Assembly (NCBI GenBank): GCA_963377175.1
Contig: CAUJNA010002846.1
Span: 138,501-202,500, forward strand
Source: Effrenium voratum
Taxonomy: Eukaryota > Sar > Dinophyceae > Suessiales > Symbiodiniaceae
Direction: 5' to 3'
DNA length: 64,000 nt
Below the pieces are notes generated by a model. It saw only the letters and a program-made list of their open reading frames with translations. It was not told the origin of the DNA and did not search any database. Made by a program: the position numbers and the translations under genes. Positions 12,093-22,755 of the stretch are shown here, piece by piece; position 1 is the first letter of the stretch, and every line of letters starts with the position of its first letter.

Positions 12093-15000
12093 CATACATA
12101 CATACATACATACATACATACATACATACATACATACATACATACATACATACATACATACATACATACATACATACATACATACATACATACATACATA
12201 CATACATACATACATACATACATACATACATACATACATACATACATACATACATACATACATACATACATACATACATACATACATACATACATACATA
12301 CATACATACATACATACATACATACATACATACATACATACATACATACATACATACATACATACATACATACATACATACATACATACATACATACATA
12401 CATACATACATACATACATACATACATACATACATACATACATACATACATACATACATACATACATACATACATACATACATACATACATACATACATA
12501 CATACATACATACATACATACATACATACATACATACATACATACATACATACATACATACATACATACATACATACATACATACATACATACATACATA
12601 CATACATACATACATACATACATACATACATACATACATACATACATACATACATACATACATACATACATACATACATACATACATACATACATACATA
12701 CATACATACATACATACATACATACATACATACATACATACATTACATATATATATATACATATATATATATATACACATACGTACATACGTATTTGTAG
12801 GCATGTGTCTGCCTACAAACAGACACGCGGTGTGTTGGACACACGACCCCCCGAAGCCGCCGAGGAAGCGCAATCGCTAAGCTTGGGACATGGGACTATG
12901 GGAAGGCGTGGATGGTTTCGCGAAATCCGTTTCGCACCGAACAAACCGCTGAAAGGATTCGATTCTGTAAATGCCAACAAACAAGGGTTCCAACCATTGT
13001 TTCAACGTGGTGCAGGATTTTGTCCACCCATGGGTCAACATGGGGCTGGGGGGGAATAATGGAACCCATGAACATATTGGGAAGCAATGGGGAAAAAGGA
13101 GGGGGGGGGGAATTGGGAGGACATATTCTTCTTCCTCCTACTGACATAGCAGCTCCTTCACGCACGGAAATGCACCCAACCCTTTTAGATGAACTTTTTG
13201 TTTACCCCTGAGATGGTCGTCCCTGAAAGTATAGAGCCCCGCAACCCAGCGAATGGGTTCATCCTGGGCTCTGAACATGCCCTGAACACAACATAGTTGA
13301 GTAAGGGTCAAAAGCTCCTCAGAACTCCGCCTGGTTCGTCGGGCTTCGCAGTCGCAATCTTAAAAATGATAGCCCTGAAAAGATAATGTGTTACAAGCAC
13401 CCGATCAGCCCGACTCCTGCGTGAAACATCACGAATGTTCGGAAGCCCGGGTCTCCACCAGGAATGCTCTGCTGATGCTCCCCATTGCCACCCCCTACTC
13501 CAAATACACACCTTTTCCAGGGTTTTTTTTGAAAACCTGGAACCCCCATGGTAAATACCTTCTTTTTTTCGTAGAGGGGTCGACATCATACCCCAAAACG
13601 GGCCGGGTATTTGGAGTAGGGATACTGAGGTGCTGACCTCGCACTCGACAAGCTGAGATGCAAGGCGACGAATTAAACCCCGAAGACCTAAGCCCTACCA
13701 AGTTTTGGGGCTTAAATTCGGACACCTGAACCCCTAAACGCCAACTCACCGAATACCTGCAACGGAACCGCACCAGCGAAACGAACAACTGAAAAACCTA
13801 AACGGGCCCAAACTAGGTCCTCCAGTAGAGAGGTTGGAATAAGGCTACCAACTTTTTTGCTTTTTGTCTATTTTAGTAGGGCCCAAGAAAGGGGAGAGAA
13901 GGGCACCTAGCTGGGGACCTAGTTTCAGAGATGTCCCGAAACCCATGGACCTCTTGTGGCGTCTCAAAGGAACGATGCGCCTTGAGAAATTAATAGATTT
14001 CTGCGGCATCAAACAAATTGACTATGGGTGCGTAGAATAAACTACTTTTAGAACACATTGAATTTGTATTATTTCTGAAAACACCCCGAACGAGCCTTTC
14101 AATGTTTTCTGCAAATTCAAGTCAATAATTACCTTCCCACCAAGTTGGAACGCGGCACACCGAATTCCGAGATGACAGTTTTGTCACTTAAAAGTAGAGT
14201 TTGTTTGTCTCACAACTGTGAATTCGATGCTCTGTTACGTCTGCACCATCATCGCCCCGCTACCTCTCCTGAGGCGCCTGGAGGAGGTTGTGTGTCACTG
14301 CCCAAACACACGCGGGCGGCCAACTTCACCTTTGGGCCGATGTCGAGTTTGAAGGTGCCGGAGGGGTGCGCCATGGGGTAGTTGTGTCTAGCACCTCCCA
14401 GCTCCGCGAGAGGCGTTGACGCCGCTTTTTGTTACCCCGCCGTCAGTGAGTAAGGGCGCGCCTCTTCCCATGCGTGCCGAGGCCAGGCATGCCAGCGAGC
14501 GGCTTTGCTGCCAGACTAGCCATGCCGTCACACTGGGCGGGAATGCCGGACCGACTGACCGACTTTCCTTGCTGGAGATTCACTAAATCGGGGTTGATCA
14601 AAGGTCCTTTACATAAAAATGGCCTTCCCCACCTAAATGGGAAAAGGTTACCCATGGCCGGGAACATGGATCAACCCCCAAGTAGTGTGGATGGACGAAA
14701 TCCGTTTCGCACCACCCAAGAAACCCTAAACTGATGATTCCCCTGCAAAAACCAACAAACCATGATTTCCCCTGGTTTCAAAGTGGCGCGATTTCTGGAT
14801 TTCGCAACCATCCGCAGTGTCGCAGGAGACCCCCACGGTTCATCCCAAACACCTCCGGCCTGATGCCAACCTCCAAGGGCGTTTCCTCGCGCTTGTGGTC
14901 ATCGAAATCCACCTCCACCGAGCGATCTCGAAGCCAACTTGGCCCAACGAAGCGCTCGAGACGCGCTCTCGAGACGCCGTTGCGTGGAGTCTGAGACGTG

Positions 15001-17120
15001 TCGGGCTTTGGAATCGCTCCATGGCTGGCTTTGGAAGAGATCCCAGTTCGCACCACGTGGAGAAACCGTGGCGAAATCTGCGTGCAGCCCTGCAATGGAG
15101 CGACCAACTTTGAGTGGTTTAGTACGGAAAACCCAAATTCGTTGGATCAAAAAGCTCTCAAGTCCTAACAGCCAAGCAAAATGCACCACTCTGAAACCAT
15201 GGTTGAAGGCCGGAAAAGATTAAACTGTTCTTAAGAACATGGAAAGCAAAAGGAGCGCGTGGGCGGCCTTTAAAAAAATCCTCACACCCTTGTTGGTTCA
15301 TTTTGAAGGGAACAAAAGGAGACAGGGCATCATGGGTGGGAACAACCTGGGATGACAACTCCGAAACTCTTGAAGGCCATTCTCGTTGCAAGAAGCGGCC
15401 TTTCGACTGTTTTTAGAGGACGACAGGGTCAACCACACACATGCTCTGCTGGGTGTCAGTTTCTTCCAAAGTTGACTGTACTTGCTTTTGTTGGCTTTGT
15501 TCTGATTTGGGTATGTCATAGGGATTTGGCGCTCCAAACCGATGGTGTAGCTTCAATAGGGCACACCCACAGGTTCCATCCAAGACCTCGCCTCTGAACT
15601 GACTGGTTCGTTGATCCCTTCCTTCAAGTTTCCTTTTTTTCTGGATACTGTGGATAAACGCCACCACCACGTAACAAACCCTGGAATGTGTTTTCTTTTC
15701 TGCAAAGGCCCACGAACAGCGGTTTCCGATGGTTGCATTTCTTGGTGCGTCTGGATTTCATCCACCATATGTCAATCTCAGTAAACTCAACAACACCTTA
15801 GTTCATCAGTGACCCCGGGAAAAAAAAGGGAACCCTTTTTGGGGAAGACCGAAGTTTAGCGGCGCCACCAAAAAAAAAAGAGGGAAAAAGACCTGGTGCC
15901 ACCTGAGCAACTGAGTTTTGTTGAGCCTATGGAATACTCGGCAGCTTGCGGCTTGCCAGGTGTGCACGAGCCGGCCCCAAGAAATTGGAAGACAGACCCG
16001 GGCGGACCAAACATGCAACTCACTTGCCTAGGTCCTCCAGATTTGAGAGGTTAGAATAAGTTGCTACCAACTTCTTCTTCTTTTTGTCTATTTTCGTAGG
16101 GGAACCATCCCCCCCCAAACAAAGGGTAAAAGGGCACTGCTGGGGGACCTAGCCAAGCTTGGGAAACCAAAAGCTCAGGTCGAACACGCGCAAGTGAGGC
16201 GAGGACGCGTGCCTCTGAATGTCGGCTTTGGCTCAAAATGACCCGAGGACCCCCAACTTGCTGGTGCGGGGATCGAGAAATGGTTTCCTGTTTTCGGGAA
16301 TCCTCTTCCAGTTCATTCCATTACGCGCCAGGTGGATTGAAGTCTCGGGTGAGCTTTTTTTTGTCCAGGGTCGCTTTTTGGGATTCGGTTGAAGGGAAAT
16401 CATGCAAAACACCCCCTTTTTCTGACTTGCTGGGTGGATTGGCAAAAACAAGCCGAAACTTTTTATTTTCCACCAACAGGGTCTTCCCCAAAAAGTGACT
16501 ACAGTCCAGCAGCTCAAAAAGTGCGAAGAAAAGTTTTTTTTGGAAGGTCAAACTTTCTATGGCAGAGCTCTGGGAAATGAGCACTTCTGTGATACAACAA
16601 AAGGGGCTTCCCAAAAACTAAGTCCATATGGCTGTGGCTCAAAATTAAACAGGAGGGGCAAACCGCAGGTTTTGGTCCATGTTTCCACTTACCAGGGCAA
16701 GCCATTTTGGTACCGGTTTTTTGAGCCTTAGCCAGATAAAGGGGGAGATACCAACTTGTATCACAGAAGTCGTTGGATAAACCCCGAGTGATCCCACACT
16801 GCCCTATGGCAACCATTCGCACGGCAACCAAAAAGCTACCCCGGAAAAAAGACAGCTCACCCAAGACTTCGAACCGCCTAAGTGGTTGGACACAAACATC
16901 TCTCCGAATTTCATGTCAACTGAGGAACGGTCGGGGTTTGTGGCTTTTGAGGCAAACAAAAACCGAGAAATTCTATTTTTTTGGCTTGCTGGTGCGAGTG
17001 GGGAACGCGGGAACGAACGGAAGGAACGGTTTGACTCAGATTCAACCCCCGCCTCCTTTTCCACGTCGGTGTCACTCTCCTCTGCCTGAGGCGCCAATCT
17101 CTTCGCCTGCGCTTCCAGAG
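7873..17120 (-). CDS. Spliced gene model, 4 exons, 3' end
   Basis: Minus-strand model: 17047-17120, 14837-14990, 9015-9118 and 7873-7938, with junction phases 0, 1, 0 and a TAG stop. About 131 codons are joined. The frame is acidic in the first exon (EESDTDVEKEAG), charged in the second (VEVDFDDHKREETP), basic in the third. Large introns hold F1, F2, F4, F5, F8 and F10 elements and the CA and CATA arrays. An island at 14312-14387 also looks coding but does not fit phase. No family recognised. Linking exons over 5.7 kb is inference. Confidence 0.38.
8321..8431 (+). mobile_element. F8 TIR element
   Basis: TGGCCGTGGCTTTAAAAAAA, core CCAAAATGGCTTGCCCTGG, end AATTTTGAGCCACACCCACA. Confidence 0.85.
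8615..8724 (-). mobile_element. F8 TIR element, reverse orientation
   Basis: TTGGGTGTGGCTCAAAATTA to TTTTTTGAGCCACAGCCATT; inverted relative to 8321-8431. Confidence 0.85.
9015..9118 (-). CDS. Exon starting exactly at an F1 element end
   Basis: 104 bp, two bases plus 34 codons, donor GTAAAA. The acceptor CAG is formed by the terminal inverted repeat of the F1 copy at 9119-9241. Peptide: GCSRRREESLSRAAPLHIGS, then LKVFIHRAPDRIRS. An internal CAG gives a shorter alternative exon in the same frame. It joins in phase to 14837 and to the terminal exon at 7938. Confidence 0.45.
9119..9241. mobile_element. F1 TIR element forming a splice acceptor
   Basis: Left end preceded by CTGG, right end CTGGGGGACCTAG. 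Read on minus, its left end finishes in CAG exactly where exon 9015-9118 starts. Confidence 0.85.
9255..9329. mobile_element. F1 right-half fragment
   Basis: Repeats the F1 core and right end 14 bp after a complete copy, so it is a partial tandem copy. Confidence 0.75.
9673..9750. mobile_element. F2 fragment
   Basis: Core only: TTTCGCACCACTTTGAAACC, ATGTTGGTATTTACCAGGG. Confidence 0.65.
9956..10412. repeat. Clustered short CA tracts
   Basis: CA runs at 9956-9978, 10318-10352 and 10364-10412, separated by GC-rich sequence with repeated ACCATGGT-type motifs (near 10067-10213). No exon recognised. Confidence 0.85.
10430..11976. other. Intron, F1 copy only
   Basis: Apart from the F1 copy at 10938-11057 I see no exon or family element. 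Open frames here lack splice context. Confidence 0.45.
10938..11057. mobile_element. F1 TIR element
   Basis: GTCCTCCGG left end; right end GCTGGGGCACCGAG. Flanked by ATCG/CGAG rather than CTAG, which helps define the true element boundary. Confidence 0.8.
11977..12777. repeat. CATA array with TA tail
   Basis: About 770 bp of nearly perfect ATAC units, one break near 12060 (an extra T) and another at 12743, then alternating TA/CA to 12777. Lies in the large 9.1-14.8 kb intron of the proposed minus gene. Open frames over it (YIHT, CMYV) are artefacts. Confidence 0.97.
12907..13030. mobile_element. F2 TIR element
   Basis: GTGGATGGTTTCGCGAAATC left end; right end GGATTTTGTCCACCCA. Confidence 0.72.
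13491..13621. mobile_element. F10 palindromic element
   Basis: CCCCCTACTCCAAATACAC to GGGTATTTGGAGTAGGG, about 18 bp TIR. Confidence 0.88.
13813..13922. mobile_element. F1 TIR element
   Basis: Complete, flanked by CTAG on both sides. Confidence 0.85.
14312..14387. CDS. Coding-like island, strand uncertain
   Basis: Minus reading: acceptor GTGCTAG, donor GTGTGT, peptide HNYPMAHPSGTFKLDIGPKV. Plus reading over a slightly wider island (about 14272-14377): acceptor TCCTGAG after a pyrimidine tract, peptide ending in NFTFGPMSSLKVPEGCAM. Both have G/C-rich third positions. The minus form does not fit phase with the model on either side. Confidence 0.35.
14469..14532 (-). CDS. Weak exon candidate
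   Basis: Acceptor CCCGCCCAG, then a Gly/Ala/Met-rich frame (MASLAAKPLAGMPGLGTHG). No clear donor and composition is odd. Kept only because GC content stands out from its surroundings. Confidence 0.18.
14693..14820. mobile_element. F2 TIR element
   Basis: TAGTGTGGATGGACGAAATC to GGATTTCGCAACCATCCGCA. In the intron between 14837 and 9118. Confidence 0.85.
14837..14990 (-). CDS. Exon, hypothetical
   Basis: 154 bp, 51 codons plus one base. Acceptor CACGTCTCAG, donor GTGGGG. It includes RARLERFVGPSWLRDRSVEV, DFDDHKREETPLEVGIRPEV and FGMN, with strong G/C third positions. All three minus frames are open here, and so is a plus frame, so the frame is chosen on composition and phase. Confidence 0.45.
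15066..15189. mobile_element. F4 element
   Basis: Variant start GTGGCGAAATCTGCGTGC; ends CAAGCAAAATGCACCA. Confidence 0.72.
15800..15914. mobile_element. F5 TIR element
   Basis: TTAGTTCATCAGTGACCCC to GGTGCCACCTGAGCAACTGA, A-rich core with AGGGAACCC. Confidence 0.82.
16028..16152. mobile_element. F1 TIR element, ATTTGAG subtype
   Basis: Complete, CTAG-flanked; carries CCAGATTTGAGAG instead of CCAGTAGAGAG after the TIR, a subtype also seen at 9119, 38973, 52373 and 58701. Confidence 0.85.
16625..16737 (-). mobile_element. F8 TIR element, reverse orientation
   Basis: CATATGGCTGTGGCTCAAAA to GGTTTTTTGAGCCTTAGCCA; GGCAAGCCATTTTGG core. Confidence 0.85.
17047..17120 (-). CDS. Exon, acidic
   Basis: 74 bp, two bases plus 24 codons, acceptor GAGCTCAG, donor GTTGAA, exiting in phase 0. 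The peptide LEAQAKRLAPQAEESDTDVE is a typical charged linker or coiled-coil segment. An in-frame ATG just upstream in the same reading could instead make this a first exon. Confidence 0.45.
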
Positions 17121-17639
17121 CTGAGCTCATGGGAGACATGTGATCCTATGGATCCATAAAGGGCCATGGGGTGTCAAAAAAAGAGCTCCCCAAACATCCC
17201 ATAGTAAATTTGTGTTGCTAAAACACTATAACATGTTATTGAGACCCGTGACCCCTTCAAAACCAACCTTCAAATAGGTTGCTTTGATGGGTATGTGTCA
17301 AATATGACGGTGGCCCTTTGATTTCTCCTTAAACCGGAAAAGAGGTACGGAGACTCAAGCACACACATGCCAGCATCGCGATCGCGGATGATAGTGTATT
17401 TGACAAGTCAATCTCAGCGGATTGTTTCATGTAGCATTGATAACCAGGCAAATGATCCTAGCCATATCCTACCTACAATCATCAACAACCACAAAGGACA
17501 CTCACTTGGGTTTGGGTCGCGATTTAGTTTCGGATTTGTTCTTGTTTAATTTTGTTTGTGTTTTTGTTTTTTGTCTTGGCCAGAAAGATGTTTGTAGTTT
17601 ACAGCATTTTCTCGGGAAATGTACGTATTTCACACTAGT

Positions 17640-17765
17640 CCGTCAACATCATCAGCATTGTTGTGAACATCGCCCGCAGCCAACATCCCCAACATCCCCA
17701 GCATCACCAGCAGATAGTGGCTCTATATTGCCTTGGCTTCCTACATCCTCAGCATCATCAGCCCC
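17640..17765. repeat. CATCACCAGC-like short repeats
   Basis: Loose tandem CATCC/CAGCATCA units; open plus frame (QHPQHPQHHQ) is compositional. Confidence 0.6.
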
Positions 17766-17941
17766 TCTCCGGCAAGGCAGGTGGGTATGCATGCGCATGT
17801 ATGCCTACAGCGGGGAGGGGCCCTCCCCCATGCTGTTCTAAAAAGTGATGATTCAACCAAGGGTGCACTTTAATCTCTGTAACCAGTCGAAAAAATAGCG
17901 GGGGGTTGGGGGTGGGGGGGCGGCCTCCCATGATGTTCGAA

Positions 17942-18110
17942 GAAGTGCATACGTATAGACATACATAGATTACATAGATTACATGCATGCATGCCTACAT
18001 GCAGAAATACATGTATTGCATACGTTGCATACGTTGCATACCCTACATACTTACATACCTACATACATTACATAAACATAAACATACTCAAAAAACATAA
18101 ACATATATAT
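17942..18110. repeat. Degenerate ATAC/ATGC region
   Basis: Interrupted CATA, GCATACGTT and CATGC repeats, probably a decayed microsatellite. Confidence 0.75.
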
Positions 18111-18194
18111 AGATAGTTGTATTGAGAGAAAAACAACACTTGCCACAGAGGAACTGGTGATGCTGAGGATATGGGCAGAAACCAACTGCGAAAG

Positions 18195-18310
18195 CAACGG
18201 ATGCGAAAAGCCAAAGCCATGCCTGAGAGGAACAGGGAATGTAGAGCATGCGAAAAGCCAGCTGAGAAAGCAACTCACGCAAAAGCCACAAAAGCCAAAA
18301 AGCCAGAAAA
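18195..18310. repeat. AAGCCA-rich low-complexity tract
   Basis: Irregular repeats of AAAGCCA and GAAAGC units. No coding evidence. Confidence 0.6.
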
Positions 18311-19234
18311 ACCGCCCACCCTGAAAAACAAAACACGCATTTAAAAAATGGCCCTCCCTTGGATTTACAAACAAAGAGACACCAACAGGACAGCCGAAAC
18401 CAGCCCTATTTTTAAGATACGCCCACTTCAAAAATTGCCCATGGGAACTCCCCGAAAAAAGTTGTGGGTGTCCTTCAGGTGTCCCCCTTTGCAACCAAAA
18501 CGGGGGTGTTCCTCTGGGTGCAACATATGGTGTTCCTGTGGCTTTTCTGGAGCCAGCAGTCTCCAAAAGACATCCATTCAGTCAATCATATCCGGACAGG
18601 TCACAGGTTCCGTTTCATCAACCCCCAAAGTAGGTATCCTCTAAAAACTACACGCTCTTACTTTTGGGGGAAAGAGGACCTCGGTGGGCGATTCCACTTT
18701 AAACGTCCCAGGATTGTCGCATCCTGGTTTGGGGAAAAAAGCTGGAATCCTAGAAAGCGCCAACAAAAACATCAACAACTGCCCACTGGCAGCTGTTTGG
18801 AATCATAAGTCCTTTTGGCTGTCCCTAAACTCAGGGAACCCACGTGGAAACCACCAAAGGGGCATGAAGGAAATCCCCTGAACCGGGAGTTGGGGATTCA
18901 AGAATTGATTCGATTCGTGTGGACATTCTTTTTTCCCGATCTCAAGATGACTTTGGGGAGGTGTATTTTTCACAAAAAAGTGTGGCTTTTATTGTGGCGT
19001 TGCCCTCTAAAACCAACCCAAACGGGGTTTCCTCGCAAAAGACACACTGATTTGCAGTTTGGGCAGCTTGTGTTGGCAATTGTTAGACCTGGATGCTTCT
19101 GCACTTTCCATTCATTAACCTATGGGATCTTCATGCGCGATTTGACGCTGCGACCCTATTTGGGGATGGGCGAAATTGTTTTCAAGAAGGTTTTGCACAT
19201 CTCACGAAAACATCCCCCGATTGCTTTTGTTGCC

Positions 19235-19323
19235 TGGAAAAAGATATCTCCAGCAGCGATAGACACATGTCATTTAGAACCAGCGAGGAGAAAATACAAC
19301 ATATCCTTAAGAAAATGGAAGTT
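19235..19323. mobile_element. F3 element, left end lost
   Basis: CCTGGAAAAAGATATCTCC core to AAGAAAATGGAAGTT. Confidence 0.78.
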
Positions 19324-20032
19324 AAGATATGTTGCATTTTCTTGTCAAATTAACTTGTCAAATTCTGAATCTGTAAGTCCGCCGACATTATTCGGCGTGT
19401 CGGATATCTAAGAGAGGATAGACCCCCCTCCCCCACGGACCGCGCGGCAATTTGATGACGTTCCACTAAACGTAGTCTTCGGGGAGCCGGTGTCGCAAAA
19501 CAGGGGTCCCAGGCTCGATTCCCCCTGCCGGCTCTTTGCTGGTTTGGGGTTCCTGCCCTCCTAGTTGCGAAAACGCTGGAAAAACATCGTTTTTTGCGGG
19601 AAATATTGGGGAGCAAAGGGGAAATGCAAGGAAGTGCAAGGAAATGAGGGGAGGAAATAGGAAGTCGACATGACAGGAAAGCAGCGGGAAATGACATGCA
19701 AGGGACAGAAAGGAAAACAAGGGGAGTGCAGGGGGAATGAGAGGGAAACGAAGCACAAGGACACCAATCGGCACGACGGGAGATGTAGGGAAATGACTCG
19801 CAACGAAAGAACGGGACATACATGGAAAATGAAGCGGACATACCGAGAAAATGTCAGGGACCTGAAGGGGGAGTTGAAAGGCATGGAAGGGACATGACCG
19901 GGACATCATGGGAAACGTGAAAAGGACATGAAGGGGAAATCAAGGGAAAGCCAATAGTGAGATGACAGTTCAGGGTCATGAAGGGGCAGTGCCTGGACAT
20001 CGAGGCACCTCAGGGGGACGTGACGCGGCAAT

Positions 20033-20490
<458 letters not shown>

Positions 20491-20860
20491 CTTGGGGGGA
20501 TGGGAAGGATGGGGAGCAGAGGGAGGGAGAAAGGACGCCAGAACACACGAGGGAGACAAGGGAGAGAGGAAGAAGGAGAAAAGGGAGAGGACAATGTCGG
20601 CGGACTGAGCCGGAGGCTCTAAAGTTAACATGGAAGTCAACAGTTGAGTTAAGAAAATGGAAGTTAACATGTCCATTCTGAATGTTGTCAAATTCGCATC
20701 AAACGCGTCAAATCAGTTGCCTTTCCGCTGGCCATCGAGTCTGACAGCGAATGCCTCCACCTGGACAGCTCGAATGGTGTCCTCGTTCCCCGTCTGAAAG
20801 GCGACGTGTAGGCCTCGGGTTCGAAAGTTGTGCGAGGGCAACATTTCCCTAGGGTTTTTT

Positions 20861-20890
20861 AGTAGAGAGGTCAGGGTTTAGGGTACCATC
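20861..20890. mobile_element. F1 fragment
   Basis: AGTAGAGAGGTCAGGG and GGTACC only. Confidence 0.6.
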
Positions 20891-20931
20891 CGATTGGAAG
20901 ATGTTTAGTTCTGTTTAGTTGGTTTAGTGGT

Positions 20932-21123
20932 CTAGGTCCTCCAGTAGAGAGGTCAGGGTTCAGGGTACCAACCTTTTTTTGTCTATTTTAGTAGCAAAAC
21001 CCTCCCCCAACAAAGGGTAAAAGGGAACTAAGGGTACCAACTTGTTTTTTTCTCGGCAGTCTATTTTAGTATAAAAACCCTCCCCAAAAAAAGGGTGAGA
21101 AAGGGCAGTACTGGGGGATCTAG
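20932..21123. mobile_element. F1 element with doubled body
   Basis: One pair of CTAG-flanked ends around two copies of the GGTACCAAC...AAAGGG body, about 190 bp. Confidence 0.85.
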
Positions 21124-21461
21124 CCTCTATAGTAGGTAACCAAGCAACCACGCTTGAAAACCGAAAAGCAAGATGGCGAAGGGTTACCTACGTACCATAC
21201 TGGTAACTAAGCAAGCGATTCGTCCCGAAAGGCATTTGCTGGGATCTTTGGGTTCCGTGTCAAGGCCATGTTCAGGTGGGTTGTTTGGTGGTGTGGAGGT
21301 ACAGCACTGAGGTATACATTACGCGTCCTGATTTCAACTTGCGGTATATCACATTGGCACACAAGCCGCCTGACAGTGCCTTTGGGGCCTCCTTTTTGCC
21401 GGCAGATTAACGTGCATCCAGGGCATCTTTCGGGAAAACACACAACTGGGGAGAATGGGGT

Positions 21462-21506
21462 TGTCTAAAAGTTAAACTTTTAGCAGGGGAGCAGAAAGCA
21501 ACCGAG
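21462..21506. mobile_element. F4 5' fragment, reverse orientation
   Basis: AAAAGTTAAACTTTTAGCAG then GGGAGCAGAAAGCAACCGAG, the reverse complement of the F4 start. Confidence 0.72.
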
Positions 21507-21843
21507 TTCAAGTAACCCTTAGTCAGTGGTTTTGGGGTGCATGTTTGATGCTATCCAGCCACACAAGCCGGCTGCGCAGATCATGATGTGCTTCTCTCCC
21601 ATCGGAAACCACAAGGGTTAGGTAGTTCTTCGCTTTTCCAGACTTTCAATGTTCCACCCAAAGACCCAAACAAGGAGAAGCCAAAGGAGGATGTTTCACC
21701 AGTTTGGCAGTGATACAACTGGGAGCCAATGGGGACGGTACCCCTAGCCAAGCCACGAATTTTAAATGGACGCTGTCTGTTCATCCGCGGGTTCTCTGCT
21801 ACCCGCCACGCCCTGCTAGCTCGGCTGTTTTGGGTATGATTCT

Positions 21844-21911
21844 TACCCCCGACTCCAAAGACCAGTTTTTCAAAAAATACCCTAGAACAAGTGGGTATTT
21901 GGGGTAAGGGG
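21844..21911. mobile_element. F10 short copy
   Basis: TACCCCCGACTCCAAAGACC to GTGGGTATTTGGGGTAAGGG. Confidence 0.72.
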
Positions 21912-22356
21912 TAGTCCTGCTGCCTGGCGGCTTTGACCTTACCAGTGGATTTTAAGACAGGCCAAGACATCAGTTTGTTCGTGATGCCGAAATTTGCCAT
22001 GTCTTGGGAAAGCCTTGTATCAACCTTTAAGCGCATTTCGGGGATACCAAATTGGGGAGATTCCCTGAGCACTTCTTCCATTTGGACCTTTGATTTGATC
22101 AACCCCCATGTAAAAGATATTTTGATCAACACCCATATACTTCCATTTGCGTTTCAGAATATTTTGTGCATTGTCCCTGTTGGTTCTAAAGTTGGAATCG
22201 CATTCATTCCTGGGCAGAGTTTCTCACTCTTTCCAGGGGAAGTATCCGCAAATGGAGGGCTTGAAGCAAGCCGGTTGATGTTCAAAGGCGAAATGGGCCA
22301 TGTCCGGCATGTACTGAAACCGTTTGTTTCAACAAATGGCGTTGGTTTTGCTGAGT

Positions 22357-22425
22357 TGTTTAGTGGCAAACCCATGAGTTGGCAAAAAGTTAAAGTCCTA
22401 ACAGCCAAGCAACATGCACCAAAGT
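22357..22425. mobile_element. F4 3' part
   Basis: TGTTTAGTGGCAAACCCATG to AAGCAACATGCACCAAAG. Confidence 0.75.
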
Positions 22426-22639
22426 AATTAAGGGTTACTTGAATAACTGTTTACTAACCGAACATAGCATATTGGATCCCCTGAGATAGTTGCGTGCAGG
22501 GTTTTCTTTGGTTGTTCAACATGAAGCTTCCGGAAAAGCCAAGACCACCTTCAACCAAAAACAAGCAACACCGAAGAACACCCAACAGAAACTCTGTAGA
22601 AACACTTGTGACAACCCAAGCCCAATACTCCCAACAGAA

Positions 22640-22755
22640 ACCCAACACCGAAAACCCCAAAATAAAACCCCAATCATCCCAAGAGAATCCCAACACCGAA
22701 AACCCCAAAATAAAACCCCAATCGTCCCAAAAGAATCCCAACACCGAAAACCCTA
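22640..22755 (+). repeat. 48-bp tandem repeat
   Basis: About 2.4 copies of a C/A-rich unit beginning CCCAACACCGAAAACC. The plus frame reads Pro/Asn/Thr/Lys-rich peptide, the complement LGFSVLGF. No splice context supports coding. Confidence 0.85.

Larger units (their letters stand above)
17125..19234. other. Non-coding, low-complexity patches
   Basis: Contains the decayed microsatellites listed separately and a diffuse A-rich stretch. One long open frame at 18815-19411 on plus has ordinary composition but no splice support. Confidence 0.45.

Noticed and set aside
11876..13059. Open frames up to 387 codons over the CATA array (YIHT, MYVC repeats)
   Set aside because: Artefact of the tetranucleotide repeat.
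18815..19411. 198-codon plus open frame
   Set aside because: Composition is not coding-like, it overlaps an F3 copy, and no flanking splice sites fit.
19484..19534. tRNA-like string: a GGCTCGATTCC box-B-like run closed by GAGCCGG/CCGGCTC
   Set aside because: Only 51 bp, no D arm or anticodon arm of normal spacing; at best a decayed tRNA or SINE scrap. A covariance-model scan would settle it.
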